This document shows, piece by piece, positions 7,673 through 18,556 of a stretch of DNA of 43,956 bases; the first letter of the stretch is position 1; each line of letters begins with the position of its first letter. This stretch comes from Rhodococcus aetherivorans (lineage in GTDB: Bacteria > Actinomycetota > Actinomycetes > Mycobacteriales > Mycobacteriaceae). A program made the position numbers and the translations under genes. Location of the stretch: the NCBI RefSeq assembly GCF_011058165.1, contig NZ_JAALEG010000050.1, positions 1 to 43,956 of the forward strand, read 5' to 3'. The notes below the pieces were generated by a model. That model saw only the letters and a list, made by a program, of their open reading frames with translations, did not search any database and had not been told where the DNA came from.

Positions 7673-7861
7673 TCAGTCGATCTCGTAGCCGGCTTCGCGA
7701 GCGATGATCTTGGTGACTTCTTCGATGGTCTTGGTGCCTTGGATCAGTTCGACCAGCAGTTCCCTGTCGGCGTCGCTCATCTCGCGGCCTTCGATGGCCA
7801 TGATCGGTTCCATCGCGGCGACGGCGGCGCGGGCTTCGGCTTCGGTCTTGCGTGGTGTCAC
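7673..7861 (-). CDS. Fic antitoxin, VbhA-like
   Basis: A 62-residue helical protein read from GTG 7861-7859, which is preceded by AGGGGG at six bases; an upstream GTG would add 18 residues containing hairpin sequence and is less likely. The layout matches VbhA-type antitoxins: an inhibitory helix (PIMAIEGREMS) followed by SDADRELLVELIQGT and a short C-terminal helix. The family motif is [S/T]xxxE[G/N]. Here Glu24-Gly25 are present, but the Ser/Thr position is Ile20. The partner Fic also lacks the second Arg that this Glu normally engages, so the two changes may go together. It ends one base before the Fic start. Confidence 0.75.
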   Translation of the reverse strand: MTPRKTEAEARAAVAAMEPIMAIEGREMSDADRELLVELIQGTKTIEEVTKIIAREAGYEID

Positions 7862-7884
7862 AGGTTCCCCCTGGTCGGTGGTGT

Positions 7885-7916
7885 GGTGGGGCAGGACCAT
7901 CGGGTCCTGCCCCACC
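7885..7916 (-). terminator. Strong 14-bp hairpin after the giant gene
   Basis: Perfect inverted repeat: GGTGGGGCAGGACC at 7885-7898 and GGTCCTGCCCCACC at 7903-7916, with an ATCG loop. It sits between the end of the giant methylase/helicase frame (7942) and the antitoxin start (7861). It probably ends or attenuates transcription, uncoupling the Fic pair from the long upstream gene, and it lies just ahead of the antitoxin ribosome binding site. Confidence 0.7.
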
Positions 7917-7941
7917 GGTGGTGTCGAGACTAGAGACGCGA

Positions 7942-9546
7942 TCAGACGGCGCGACCGTCTTCCTCGTACCCGCCTCCGTATTCGGCTTCGTACTGCTGCA
8001 TCGGGTCGATGTGCTGCTGCTGGTGCGGCCGTGTGCTGTGGGGATTGAACTTGTGCAGTGGGCGAACGTCGCCGGCGGCACGCAATCCGTGGGCGAGCGT
8101 GTCATCGAGCCCGAAGGTGCCGGGGGCGGCGCTGACCGTCTCGGTCGGCTCCACGATCGCGTCGGCGGGTTCGACCACCGCGGCGGTCGGTTCCACCGTC
8201 GTGTGGGACGCGGCATTGTCGCGGCGTTCGCGGCGCTCGAGGCCGGCCTGGTGGATCGCTTCGCGGCCGATGTTCTGCTCGGCGGCGAACTTCTCGACAG
8301 TCCGTGTGGCGATACCGAATGCCTCGCTGCGGGTGTTCACGGCGTCGCGTTCGACGCGGCCGTTGCCGTCCCATGTTTCGAGGTGCCATTGCCGATCGTC
8401 CCAGCGCACTCGGGCGCCGGGCTGTCCACTGTCGGCGGCGAAGCCGTACTGCCAGAGCGCTTCGGTGTCGTCGAGAGCCACCCACGGGTCGGCCCTGCGG
8501 CTGGCTTCGCGCTGCCCGGCGCCGTCGAGCCATGCTTGCCGGGCTGTGGCCATGCGGGCCGGTACCGAGGCGATGAGGTCGGACTTGCTCATGCCGCGGT
8601 GTTCGGCCCAGGCATCGGTGGGGTTCAGGTCGAGGGTCCACTGCGGGTATTGCCCGTCGGCGGCCCGGCGCTCGTGTTCGTCGCGGGTTCGGCGTAGTGC
8701 GTCGGGGGAGTTCTCGCGGGCGTTGACCTCGAGCCGCAGCTCTTCGGCCCGCAGTTTCGCGGCGTCGAGTTCGGCCGTGGCGGTGAAGGCGAGTCCCGGT
8801 TCGGCCTCGGCGTCGGCGAGCCGGCCCCGGTTGTGTTCGATCCGCGCTTCGATGGCCGGCACCTGCCGGGTGGCCTTCTCGGCGAGATTGCGGAGGGTGG
8901 TCAGCATCCCCTGCGCCCCACTGGCTTTCTCGACCGCGTTGAGGAACCGGTCTCGGTCGTACCAGGCGATCTCCTCGCCGACACAGAGGTAGAACTGGCC
9001 GATCACCTGGGTGTAGCCGAGCGTGAGGGGCACACCGTTGATGGCGCCGAACACCACCTCGTCGTTGCTGCGGGTCACCTCCTCCTCGAGCCGGATCAAC
9101 GCCCCTCGCAGCGCGTCGGCGAGATCGGCGGTTTCCGAGTCGGGGATCGCGGCGTGGGGGAAGGCCCACTTGCGCTGGGCACGGTCTTCGATGCCACTCC
9201 AGGCTGCGAGCTTGCCCGCGACCTCACGCACCTCGGGCAGCCGTTTCTCATCGGCGGTGATCGACCGGCTCAGTGCCCGGATCGCGGCGTTGCGGGCAGC
9301 GTTGGCGTTGAGCACCGCATCGCGGCGGGCTTCGAGTTCGGCGACCTTCTGATCGGCTTCGACCTGCGCGACGAAGACCGGATCGCCGGTGGCGGCGGCC
9401 TTGCTCTGCGCCCACGAGACGGTCAGGTCCCCGCCGAGGTCTTCCATCGTCGGTGGCACGTCGGCCTTGCGGATCATGGCGACGAAGTTCGATTTGCGGG
9501 CCACGTACTGGTACATCATCGCGTCGTAGGAGCGGCGGGCGACCAT
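7942..9546 (-). CDS. C-terminal part of the giant methylase/helicase, detached by a frameshift
   Basis: About 530 codons that continue the giant protein but lie in another frame because of the duplication at 9556-9595. The frame joins as VHESVR-VVNMVARRSYDAMMYQYV, the normal continuation after helicase motif VI in this family. It goes on as a long helical region (QVEADQKVAELEARRDAVLNA and similar coiled-coil-like text), then a segment rich in Trp (WTLDLNPTDAWAEHRGMSKSDLI, VRWDDRQWHLETWDG), and ends in a Gln/Gly/Glu-rich tail. The first ATG after the break is 9546-9544, with no good ribosome binding site. It may be untranslated, made by reinitiation, or joined by frameshifting. Confidence 0.7.
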   Translation of the reverse strand: MVARRSYDAMMYQYVARKSNFVAMIRKADVPPTMEDLGGDLTVSWAQSKAAATGDPVFVAQVEADQKVAELEARRDAVLNANAARNAAIRALSRSITADEKRLPEVREVAGKLAAWSGIEDRAQRKWAFPHAAIPDSETADLADALRGALIRLEEEVTRSNDEVVFGAINGVPLTLGYTQVIGQFYLCVGEEIAWYDRDRFLNAVEKASGAQGMLTTLRNLAEKATRQVPAIEARIEHNRGRLADAEAEPGLAFTATAELDAAKLRAEELRLEVNARENSPDALRRTRDEHERRAADGQYPQWTLDLNPTDAWAEHRGMSKSDLIASVPARMATARQAWLDGAGQREASRRADPWVALDDTEALWQYGFAADSGQPGARVRWDDRQWHLETWDGNGRVERDAVNTRSEAFGIATRTVEKFAAEQNIGREAIHQAGLERRERRDNAASHTTVEPTAAVVEPADAIVEPTETVSAAPGTFGLDDTLAHGLRAAGDVRPLHKFNPHSTRPHQQQHIDPMQQYEAEYGGGYEEDGRAV

Positions 9547-12500
9547 GTTGACCACGCGGACGCTCTCGTGGACGTGCGGACGCTCTCGTGGACGTTGCCC
9601 TGGCGGATGATGCGGCCGAGGCGTTGTTCCATGTCCGCGGCGGTCCACGCCGGGTCGAGGTTGATCATCTGCTTCAGCGCCCGCTGCACGTTCAGGCCGG
9701 TGCCGCGCTTCTTGGTGGAGGTGAGTAGCACCCGGATCCGCCCGTCCGCGCACGCTTCGACCAGTCGGGCTTTGGCCTTGGGGCCCTCGTAGTCGTGCAT
9801 GAACGCGATTTCTTCGGGTTTCATGCCCCGGGCGACCAACCCGTCGCGCAGCTCGGTGTAGAGGTTGCGGGCCCGGGGTCCGGCTCCGGCCTTGGGGGTG
9901 CCGCGGTCGCAGAACACCAGCTGGAACACCCCGGTCATCTCGGGGCCGTACTTGTCGGCCGGGATGCGCAGGTCGGCATGGTCGCTGTGGACCTGCCAGA
10001 TCAGGTCGGCGGCGTGTTCGATGCGGCTGTGCTCCGGCTCGGGTGGGGCGAGGTTCGCCAGTGAGGGGTGCATGGTGAGGTTGCGGCCGTCGGTGGCGAT
10101 CTTGAGGCTGTTGTCCAGGTCCATCCGATCGCCCTGGATCGTGCTCATGCGCACGTCCAGGTCGGCCATCGCGTCGAGGGCGTCTTGGCCCATGTCGAAC
10201 TCGACGATCTGCGGCGTGCCGCCGTCGAGGGTGGGCAGGCGCACCGGGATCTGATCGGCGGTCACCACGTCGCGGAACTGGTCGAACATCGCCACCAGCT
10301 GGGGGACGTTGGCGTATTCGGCCATGCGGGTGCGCATCTGGATGCGGGTGGCGGTGGTGTTCATCTCCGCCACCGACACCGGCTTGGCGAAGGTGCCCGC
10401 CCAGTTGTCGATGCGCCCGAGACCGGCGGCGTGCAGCAGGTCCGGGCGCAGGTACTTGGTCATCACCCAGATCTCCGACAGCGAGTTGGTGATCGGGGTG
10501 CCGGTGGCGAACGCGATCGCCTTGGCCGGGGCGTGCGGCATGCCCTGCTCGGCGTTGCGAGCGCGGGCCTGCTCGCGCAGGTATTTGGCTTTCATCTCCA
10601 GGTCGGTGGCGCGCTGGCTGCCGGTCGGCACCGACAGGTCGGCGCTGCTGGACGGGCGGGTGAGGTTCTTGTAGTCGTGGGCCTCGTCGATGAACAGGAA
10701 ATCGCAGCCCGATTGCTCGAAGGTCAGCCCGTCGTCGGTGGCCTTGGCGTCGATGATCTTCTCGATGCGGCCTTCGGCGGCCTTGATCGCGTTCTCGATC
10801 TGCTTGACCGTGAACTCCGCTCCTTGGTTGTTGGCGGCGTCGAGAGCCTGCCGGAGTTCGGCGATTTCGCTGTCGAGGTATTCGATCTGTGCTTCGCGGC
10901 GCATGGCGATCTTGCCGAACACCGACTGCGGCACGATCACCAGATCCCAGTCCCCGACCGCGGTCTGCCCGACGAAGCGTTGCCGGTCGTCGCGGCCGTC
11001 GAGTTCGGAGGCGACGAGGATGTTGGCGTTGGGGTAGGCGTCGCGGGCTTCGACCGACCACTGCGCGAGCAGGTGGTTGGGCACCACGATCCAGGGTTGG
11101 CGGATCTGTCCGAGACGTTTCGCTTCCATGCACGAGGCGGTGATCGTCAGGGTCTTGCCGGCCCCGACCACGTGGTCGAGCAGGATCGTCTCGTCGTGCA
11201 GGAACCGTGTCACGGCGGCGGCCTGGTAGTCGTAGGGCGTGTACTTCGGATTCAGGCCGGGGAAGGTCTTGCTGCGTCCGTCGTGGACCGGCTTGACGAA
11301 CGCGTTGTAGCGCTCGTTGAAGGTGGCGGCCAGGCGCAGATAGCGGTCGCCGTCCTCCCACAGCCACTTCTCGAACCGTTCTTGCAGCGCACCAGCGGAG
11401 GCGTGGGCCTGTTCGGTGAGCCTGACGTGGAATCGCGGCTTGGGGGAGTGCTCGAGCTCGTCGGCGGTCTTGGGGACCTGGATGGGTTTGTTGTTGGCGA
11501 GCAGATCGAACATCTTCACCCCGGGGAGCCGGCCGGTGCCGTACTTGTCGGGATAGCCGGTGGAGAACTCGTGGCGGCTTTTCTGGTCGGTGGAGATCTC
11601 CCAGCTGCCGCTGACCTTGTCGTGCTCGACGGTGAGCCGGTCCGGGCGCAGCCCGAACTCCTGGATCAGGAACGCGCGGTAGTCCTCGATCGGCACCCAG
11701 GTCGCGCCGATGCGCACCCCGATGTCGGCGGGGTCCACATCCGCCGGCACCACCGATTCCAGGGCCTGCACCAGCGGGGCGTAGCGGGGATCGGTGGCCG
11801 CTTTGACCTGGGCGAGGGCGAGTTTGTCGCGGACCTGCCCGGACAACGCGACGGTGGCCAGCTCCCACCGGTCGTCGGCGTGCAGGGACGGATAGATGCG
11901 GCCCTGGGCCCCCTCGACGGTGTCCTCGACGGACAGGTTCAGCAGCTCGGCCACCCGGTGCGGGGAGATGTGTCCGAGTTCGTCGAAGCAGATCGCCAAC
12001 GCCTCGTCGAGGTCGGCGGCGCCGGTGGCCTTGTCCTTGAACGGGGTGGTGTCCTCGGTGAAGATCGCCGTCTTGGTCGCCACCGCCTCGGTGCCGTCGA
12101 AGCGCGACTGGAAGTTCTCGATCGCCAGCACCATGCCCAGACGCGGATCACGAGCGATCGCGCCCTGCAGATGCGCGGAATACCGCCGCGGCTGCGGCTG
12201 CTCGGCCGCCTTCTCGCGCAGCTCCTCGTACACCTCGTCGGGAATCGACCCCTCGAACGGTCCGGCATCCATCGGGTCGAGGCCGTCGGCGGCGGCTTCC
12301 TCGCGGCCGGTCTTGATCCGCCACTCGGTGATCGCCTTGTCCAGGCGGGCGGCGATCTTCTCATCCGACAGCGGGGTCGGTTCGGTGAGCTTGAACCGGT
12401 TCAGCGGCCCCCACCGGCGCACATAGCCGTCGTAGAGCGAGTTCAGCCGGCCCCGGATCACGTCACGGTCGGCGACGGTGGCGGTGCGCGAGCGGCTGGC

Positions 12501-15500
12501 CTCGGCCAGCTCCATCACCGTCTCACCCAGAGCGACGAGCACCTTCCACTGCTCGGCCAGATCCTTGCCCCGGCAGCCGACCTCGGCCCAGCCCCGGCCG
12601 AGGGTGAACTGCTCGAAGCGATTCTCGGTCTCGTGGAACCGCATCGCACCGGGCAGCACCTCGTTCGAGTCCAGACCCGCTCCGGTGCGCAACCCCGGCG
12701 TGGTGAACGCTTCGACCCCCGCCGGGTCCGGGGCCGGGGCGGTGAACCCGAGACCACGCGCGACGGCCCGGTCGATGAGCGGATCGAGCTGGGTGCGCAA
12801 CTGCGCTGCCAGGGCAGTGCCGGTGTGCGGGGTGACCAGCAGCGAGCCCCCGGCATACATGCCATTGCCCACAGCGAGAGTGCCCAGCACCCGCCCCGGG
12901 TACTTCGCGAAGTAGGGATTGATCCAGGTCCGCGCCTGCTCACCGGTCTTGGCGTCGATCGCGGCGACCTGCACGGCGGGTGTGGCCCAGTCGAGAGTGT
13001 CCTCGGTGGGGGCGGCTCCGTCCTCGCGGCGGCGGAAGATGAGCACGTCGGTGACCACGGCGGTGCCGGCCTGCCGGTCGAACGCTCCGGTGGGCAGACG
13101 CACCGCACCGATCAGATCACCCTTCGCGGTGATCGCGGCGCGCTGTTCGGCGCGGCGGGCATCGGAGGTGAACATGCTGGTCACCACGGCGACGTAGCCA
13201 CCGGGCGCGGTCAGCGCCAGGGACTTGGCGATGAAGTGGTTGTGGATCGCCAGACCCTCGGCATTGTGGATCGGATCGACGGGCGCGAACTTGCCGAACG
13301 GGACGTTGCCGATCGCCCCGGTAAAGATGTTCTCCGGGGCGAAGTTGCGTTCGAAGCCATGATTGCGGATCTGCTGCGAGGGATACAGGTAGTGCGCGAT
13401 CTTCGCGCTGATCGGCTCGATCTCGACACCGACCATGCGCACCGAGGCCGGGGCCGTGCCGACGAAATGACCGTCCCCGCAGCCCGGTTCGAGCATCAGC
13501 GCCTCGTCGGGCAGTCCGGCCCGCACCGCCGCCCGCCACAATTCCGCCACGATCGCCGGGTCGGTGTAGTGCGCGTTCAGGGTGGTCTGGCGGGCCTGCG
13601 CGAAGCCCTTCTCCCCGAGCAGGTCGAGCAGTTCGGCGTGTTCGTCGCCCCACTGCGCGAGGATCTTCGGGCGGTGGTCGAAGACCTCCGGGACCGCTCC
13701 CCAGCCGGACCACTGCGCCAGCACCGCCTGCTCGTCGGCGGTCGCGGGTCGCTGCTGCTCGTCGAGCCGGCGCACCAGGCGCAGGGCGGCGATGTTCGCC
13801 CGCACCCGGGCCTTCGCCCCAGTGGGGACCAACACCTCGGTACCGAGAGCGAAGTCCTGCGCCGCCGCGGTCGGCGGGGCAGGACGCACCACCGGGGCCG
13901 CGGCCGCGAAGTCGGTGTCCGGGTGCGCCTGAACGCCACCGGTCTGCGGGACGGGTTCCCCGGTCTCGGCGACAGCCTCCGGCCGCTCAACCGCGGCCGC
14001 GGCGGTGGTCTCGCGTTGCGGCTGCTCAACCGTGGTCTGCGGCTCGGCGGAAGCATCGGCAGCGGCGTACTGGGCGGCGGTGGCCGGGGAGAGGTAGACG
14101 TATCCGCCGGATTCCTTCCGTGCCTTGACCAGACCACCGCCCCGCCACAGGGGGCTGGTCAGCGGCTCGCCGTACTCGGTGTCGGGAACGACCAGCTCGT
14201 CTGCGGCCGCAACCGGTTCGGTCTGCGCCGGCACTGAGGCCGGCTCGGCGGCAGCCTCCGGCTCCGGTGCCGTCTCAGGTTCCGGTTCGGGCGCGGGCGT
14301 CGGTGTGGCGGTCGGCCCGATGTGGCCGACCATCAGACGATCGGTGAGCACCCACGAGGGCGCGGCACCGTCGATGCCGGCCGGGGGAGGGGCCGACGGC
14401 TCGGCGGGAGCCGATTCGACCTCGTCGAAGATCACCGCGCCTGTGTCCTCGACCGCAGGCGCTAAGACTCGGGGGGACGGCGGCGGGGCCTCCTCACCGA
14501 CCTGCGGTTGCTCGGTCTCCGTGGTCGGTTGGTCGTGGGTGTCCACCTCGGCTTCAGCCTCGGTGTCGGTGGCGAGTTCGGCCTCGGCCTCGGTGGTGCG
14601 CTCGGGGTCGAGCTGTTCGGCCTGGGGGGCGGCGGCGAGGACGGCGCGGGCATCGGCGATCGCATCCCGCATCGTCAGCTCGGGACGGGGCTGACCATCG
14701 ACGTAGGTGATGTGCTCGCTACTGTTCGGTGCCCACCCGGAGCGGATCGTGACGTGCCGGCCGTCGGGATCCCCGACGACCACATCTCCCGCCCCGGCGA
14801 AGGTCAGGTCGGGGGGCGTGAGGCTGTAGAGGTCCTCGCCTGCGGCCCGAATCTCGCGCAGCACCGTCGGGTCCACGTCGTGACCGAGGGTCCACTCCAG
14901 ATCGACCCCGAGGGATTCGAGCAGGTCGACCTCGGCCGGGACATCACTGCGCAACTGGTCGATGATGCCGCTACGCACGTCCTCGAGGAGCGAATGGGCG
15001 GCCACGAAGGTGCCGGACTCGTCGTACTTCCACAGCAGATCCGACCGGGCCGCAGCGTGGTAGAACTCGTTGTTCCGGGCGTAGGCGATCGCCCTGGTCA
15101 CGACGGTGGCGCGGGCCTGGGCGTAGGGCCGGTAGATGCGTTCGATCCACTCCGGGATCGGCTTGGTGCGGGCGTCGAGCAGCGCACCGATCGCCACCCG
15201 CGGATTGTGGCCGGCGGTGGTGGACGTGCTGCCGCCGTCGAGGGTGTATGCCCATCCGTGAATCGAGTAGTGCTGCACCCTGGATTCCACGTAGTCCTGC
15301 AAGCGGAGCTGCCGGAATTCGCCGGTCGCGACGAACCCGGCGGAGACATCCGATCCCGCGGGTTGTGGCAGGTTCGGGATGATGTTTCCGCGCAGCTCGG
15401 CAGCCAGACGCCCGGTGGGAATGCCCGCGGTGGCGGCGATCAGATCGGGGCGTTCCTCGGCCATGACCGCGAACGCGGTCTCGATGCCGAACTCGATCAG

Positions 15501-17139
15501 ATCGGTGCGGGTCCACATCGGCAGCCCCGCCCACGACCCGACCAGCGGGTCCCGGCGCAACTGCAGGGTCATCCACGCCGTCCACTTTCCGGCGGTGTCC
15601 TGGTCCCAGGTCAGCTCGGGTCCGTGGAGGCGGTCCCATTCGGCATAGGCCCGCTCGTACAGCTCGGCCGGCAGCGGGTGGTGCTCGAGCAGCACTTTCG
15701 CTGCGGCCTGCCGCAGCGGTGAGCCGGCGCGGGCGGCTTCGGCGATCAGGGTCTTGGCGTCGTCGCGGGCGACGGCGGGCAGGTAGTCCGGGCGTCGGCC
15801 CTCGACGCGTGCGATGAGCCTCGGATGGACGGCGACCTCGGCGATCAGGGCCTGGCGCTGCGCGGCGGTGGCCTCGCGGCGTCCCTGCTCGACCCCGGTG
15901 AACCACTGGGCGCGGATCTCGTCGCGGGCCCTGCGGCCGCGCACCGTCTCGAGCGCGGCGGCGACCTGCGGATCGGTGTCCGGCTGCGGCAGGGTCAGCG
16001 GATCGCCGGGGTCGTAGGCGGCGCGACCCCGCGCCCACCACTGCTCGACCTCGACCGTGGCGGCCCGGTCGATGCCGTCCAGCACCGCATCGACGCGCTC
16101 ACTGCGCTGCTCGGCGGTCTCCAGCGCGGCCGGTTCCTGCGCGTCGAGAACGACTTGGGTGGTGTCGAGGAAGTCCTCGGCGACGGCGCGGTCCTCGCGG
16201 GCGCGGGCGTCGACGATCGTGTCCGTGACCTCGGCGGTGACCGGATGCTGCACCGGCTCGCCGGTGCGGGCCTGCCAGTACGCCTCGGCGGCGCCGTGGC
16301 CGAGTTCGCCCCAGCGTTTCGGATCCGCCAGGATCGACCGGCACACCACGAACATCTCGTCGGTCAGCGAGGCACGGTCGGTCATCAGATCGGCCAGCGC
16401 GACCTGGGCCTTGACCTTGAAATGCCCGCCGGCCCAGGAGAAGAACTGCGCCGCCGTGTTGACCTCGAGGTTCGCGGCAACATCGACCTCGGCATCCGGT
16501 TCGGCGAGACACTCGAGCAAACGACGTTCGACCTCGGCCACCGGATCGATCACCGGCTGCGGAGTCTCGGCCGGGGGCGGCTCGAGCGCCAGGGCAGTGT
16601 CCGGCGCGGCCGGCTCGGCCGGTGTCGCGGCCGGGAGGAACATCGGCCCCGCGGGACGGTCGGGGAACTGTGCCTGCGGAATGTCGCCGGCCAGCAATGA
16701 GGCGATCAGATCGTGGGCCTGGCCTTTGGTGATGGTCTCTTCGACGACGAATGGCACGTTCGTCTCGCGGGCGAGGCGTTCGAGGGTCCGCAGCTGGCGC
16801 CGGGTGGCGGGGTGTTCACGCCAGGCCGGCTGCGCGGCGGCGACTTCACGCACCGTCTGTTTGGGGACGCTCTCCGGGTCGATCCCCAGAGCGTGGAGTT
16901 CGCTGCGGAGCTGGTTCTCCCGACCACTCAGCTCACGCCAGTGTCCCCGGAGACGTTCGAGGTGCTCGGTCAGCGCAGCGACTCGCTGACCGTTGATGTC
17001 GACGCCATGGCCCAGTCCGCGTTCCTGCGCGGTCGCCAGGGCCTTCCTGGCCTCGGCCAGACGATCAGCGAGCTTCTCGCCCTGTTTACGCAGGCCAAAC
17101 TGTTCGTCGCGGACCTGTGCCCACTGTGCCTGGATCAGA
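9516..17139 (-). CDS. Giant N12-class adenine methylase/SF2 helicase (DarB-like), frameshifted near its end
   Basis: About 2540 codons. Order of parts: a helical N terminus (QFGLRKQGEKLADRLAEARKAL); a long mixed region; a low-complexity Glu/Ala/Pro/Thr linker (about residues 820-1010); an adenine-methylase domain with SAM motif LEPGCGDGHFVG (about 1214) and the variant catalytic motif GNVPFG; then an SF2 helicase with Walker A HVVGAGKT (about 1986), FIDEAHDYKN (about 2150), FATGTPITNS and motif VI QRLGRIIRQGN (about 2503). This fits methylase/helicases such as phage P1 DarB, which protects incoming DNA from restriction, and large proteins of actinobacterial plasmids. The start is uncertain: CTG 17139 overlaps the previous stop, and no ATG or GTG lies near. 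A 20-bp tandem duplication shifts the frame and ends this part at 9516. Confidence 0.82.
9556..9595. repeat. 20-bp perfect tandem duplication causing a frameshift
   Basis: The unit gcggacgctctcgtggacgt occurs at 9556-9575 and again at 9576-9595. Twenty bases are not a multiple of three. Removing either copy joins the two reading frames without a gap (QGN-VHESVR-VVNMV), so this is a duplication inside a once-continuous gene, either a real slip-strand mutation or an assembly error. Confidence 0.95.
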
Positions 17140-17758
17140 ACGGCAGATCCGGGTCCTGCGGCGGGTTGCGCCGCATCTCGTCCTCGATCATCGCCGCCAG
17201 CTCGTCCGCCAGCGGATCGCGGGAGGTCATCGGCACCGGCTGGTTGTCCTCGATCCGCTGTGCGATCAGCGCCTCCGCCAGCGACAGGAACCATCCCGGC
17301 TTCGACACCCACACCCTTTCCACGACTCGACCCGCGGTCGGGTTCGGCCGAACGTTCCGCGTCCGCCACCGATCGGGATCCTGCGCTGCCCGGGCTGCCT
17401 CCCTGCGTTCCTCGATCCGCTGATCGAGCCCCGCCTCGAACTTCTCCTGAGCGGCCTGCATCTCCGGCGTCACCTGCGGATACAGCTCGCCCTCCAGCAC
17501 CATCTCCCGCGCTGCTCGCCACGCTGTTGCCTTGGCGCGTACCGCGTCCCGGTACGTCGCGTCCGGAGTCGCCTGCTCGAACTGCTCGGCCGCGTCCTCG
17601 GTCATCTGCTGCAGGCGCAACGCTTCCCGGTCGATCTGCTCCTGCTCGGTCGCCGGATCGATCCCCAGCCACTCGACCAGGATCCGCCTGGCCTCGGCCG
17701 CGATCGTCAGGTCGATCCCCTCGACCTGCGCCCTGAAATCCTCGCTCTGCGGAGCCAT
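17135..17758 (-). CDS. Hypothetical protein, helical, paired with the giant methylase/helicase
   Basis: A 207-residue protein from ATG 17758-17756, with GGAGG five bases upstream. It is largely helical and charged (FRAQVEGIDLTIAAEARRILVEWLGIDP, then QEQIDREALRLQQMTEDAAEQFEQ, then EARREAARAAQD-type helices), with one Trp/Pro-rich patch (VWVSKPGWFLSLAEALIAQRI). I recognise no family, and there is no membrane segment or signal. Its TGA (17137-17135) overlaps the putative CTG start of the giant gene, so it is probably a coupled partner or DNA-handling accessory. The giant frame is also open across this gene, but there it reads as Gly/Asp/Arg-rich shadow. Confidence 0.75.
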   Translation of the reverse strand: MAPQSEDFRAQVEGIDLTIAAEARRILVEWLGIDPATEQEQIDREALRLQQMTEDAAEQFEQATPDATYRDAVRAKATAWRAAREMVLEGELYPQVTPEMQAAQEKFEAGLDQRIEERREAARAAQDPDRWRTRNVRPNPTAGRVVERVWVSKPGWFLSLAEALIAQRIEDNQPVPMTSRDPLADELAAMIEDEMRRNPPQDPDLPF

Positions 17759-17941
17759 TTCGTCCTCCCTGATCCTCGGTACCGAACGTGTCCTGGTTGG
17801 CGTTCTCGTCCGCCACGCGACCTCCTCGACTGCGCCCGACCCTGGGCGGAGCTCCCCCCGATTCCGGGAACGTTTCAAGATCAATTCTACTCGATCACTG
17901 CACTCGAAATGCGTACTGAACTGCGATTACCTGACGTTCCG

Positions 17942-18130
17942 CTACCCGATGCGCGATGCGCGTGGGGCGGCCGCAGCGACCGCCACCACGACGATCAGCG
18001 GAAGAATCAGAAGCCCTCCGACGCCGGCCGCCACTGCCCGACCCGGGCGGCCGTACCGGCGATACGACCGGTGCGCACAGAAGAGCGCGGCCACGATTCC
18101 GAGCACGTTGAAGATGAGCAGCACAACCAT
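17942..18130 (-). CDS. Small two-helix membrane protein
   Basis: A 62-residue protein from ATG 18130-18128, preceded by AGGGGG at five bases. Two membrane helices (VVLLIFNVLGIVAALFC and AVAAGVGGLLILPLIVVVAVAAAA) flank a basic loop (HRSYRRYGRPGR), which should face the cytoplasm. I recognise no family. Small proteins of this design are common beside plasmid conjugation and toxin genes. It ends about 180 bases before the 207-residue gene, with the same orientation, and diverges from the antitoxin/Fic pair. Confidence 0.6.
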   Translation of the reverse strand: MVVLLIFNVLGIVAALFCAHRSYRRYGRPGRAVAAGVGGLLILPLIVVVAVAAAAPRASRIG

Positions 18131-18328
18131 TCGATCCCCCTGCCCCGGTGGGCGCGATAGGCCCATCCGTCGTCTCGTCGTCCAGCTGTGCCTACACCAC
18201 GGCGCCGACAGCGCCGCGGTACGCATACGTCCGCAGGCCGGCAGAGCCCGTCTCGATTGCTCGCTGTCGCCACCGGCTGCCATCATGGGGAGTACGACGG
18301 ACCGGATCGAGACGGAAGGGAGCACGCC

Positions 18329-18520
18329 GTGACCACACACGACGTTCGGGCACTGGTCGCACGGTGGCGTGCGTTGCCTACCGAGGAGAAGGTCTATCGG
18401 CGGCGCGCCGCCGTGGTCGATCACGTGATCCACAGCATGGCGATGGAAGGGGAGCCGGTCTCCGACCGGTGGATCGAGCAGGCACGGCACCACCAGCGCG
18501 CCATGCTGGGCTCGCACTGA
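18329..18520 (+). CDS. Fic antitoxin with canonical SxxxEG inhibitory motif
   Basis: A 63-residue protein from GTG 18329, with GAAGGGAG upstream. After a short helical lead-in (VRALVARWRAL) comes the inhibitory helix VVDHVIHSMAMEGEPVS: Ser36-Met-Ala-Met-Glu40-Gly41 fits the [S/T]xxxE[G/N] motif that blocks the nucleotide site of Fic enzymes. The final helix (DRWIEQARHHQRAML) fits the VbhA-type shape. The Fic gene begins 36 bases downstream on the same strand. The frame is open further upstream, but without antitoxin-like sequence. Confidence 0.75.
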   Translation: MTTHDVRALVARWRALPTEEKVYRRRAAVVDHVIHSMAMEGEPVSDRWIEQARHHQRAMLGSH

Positions 18521-18556
18521 TCGTGCACGCCCGGATCCGTGCAGCAGCGGTGACCG

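Noticed and set aside
9600-11868. Upstream part of the frame holding the giant protein's C-terminal piece
   Set aside because: Arg/Pro/Gly-rich shadow of the real helicase frame; only the part after the duplication is coding.
10068-14237. Plus-strand open frame of 1389 codons
   Set aside because: Shadow of the methylase/helicase on the opposite strand: His/Gly/Val-rich, no domain, no start signal.
17140-17816. Long N-terminal extension of the giant frame
   Set aside because: It reads as Gly/Asp/Arg-rich text and overlaps a 207-residue gene with a strong ribosome binding site and normal protein text in the other frame.
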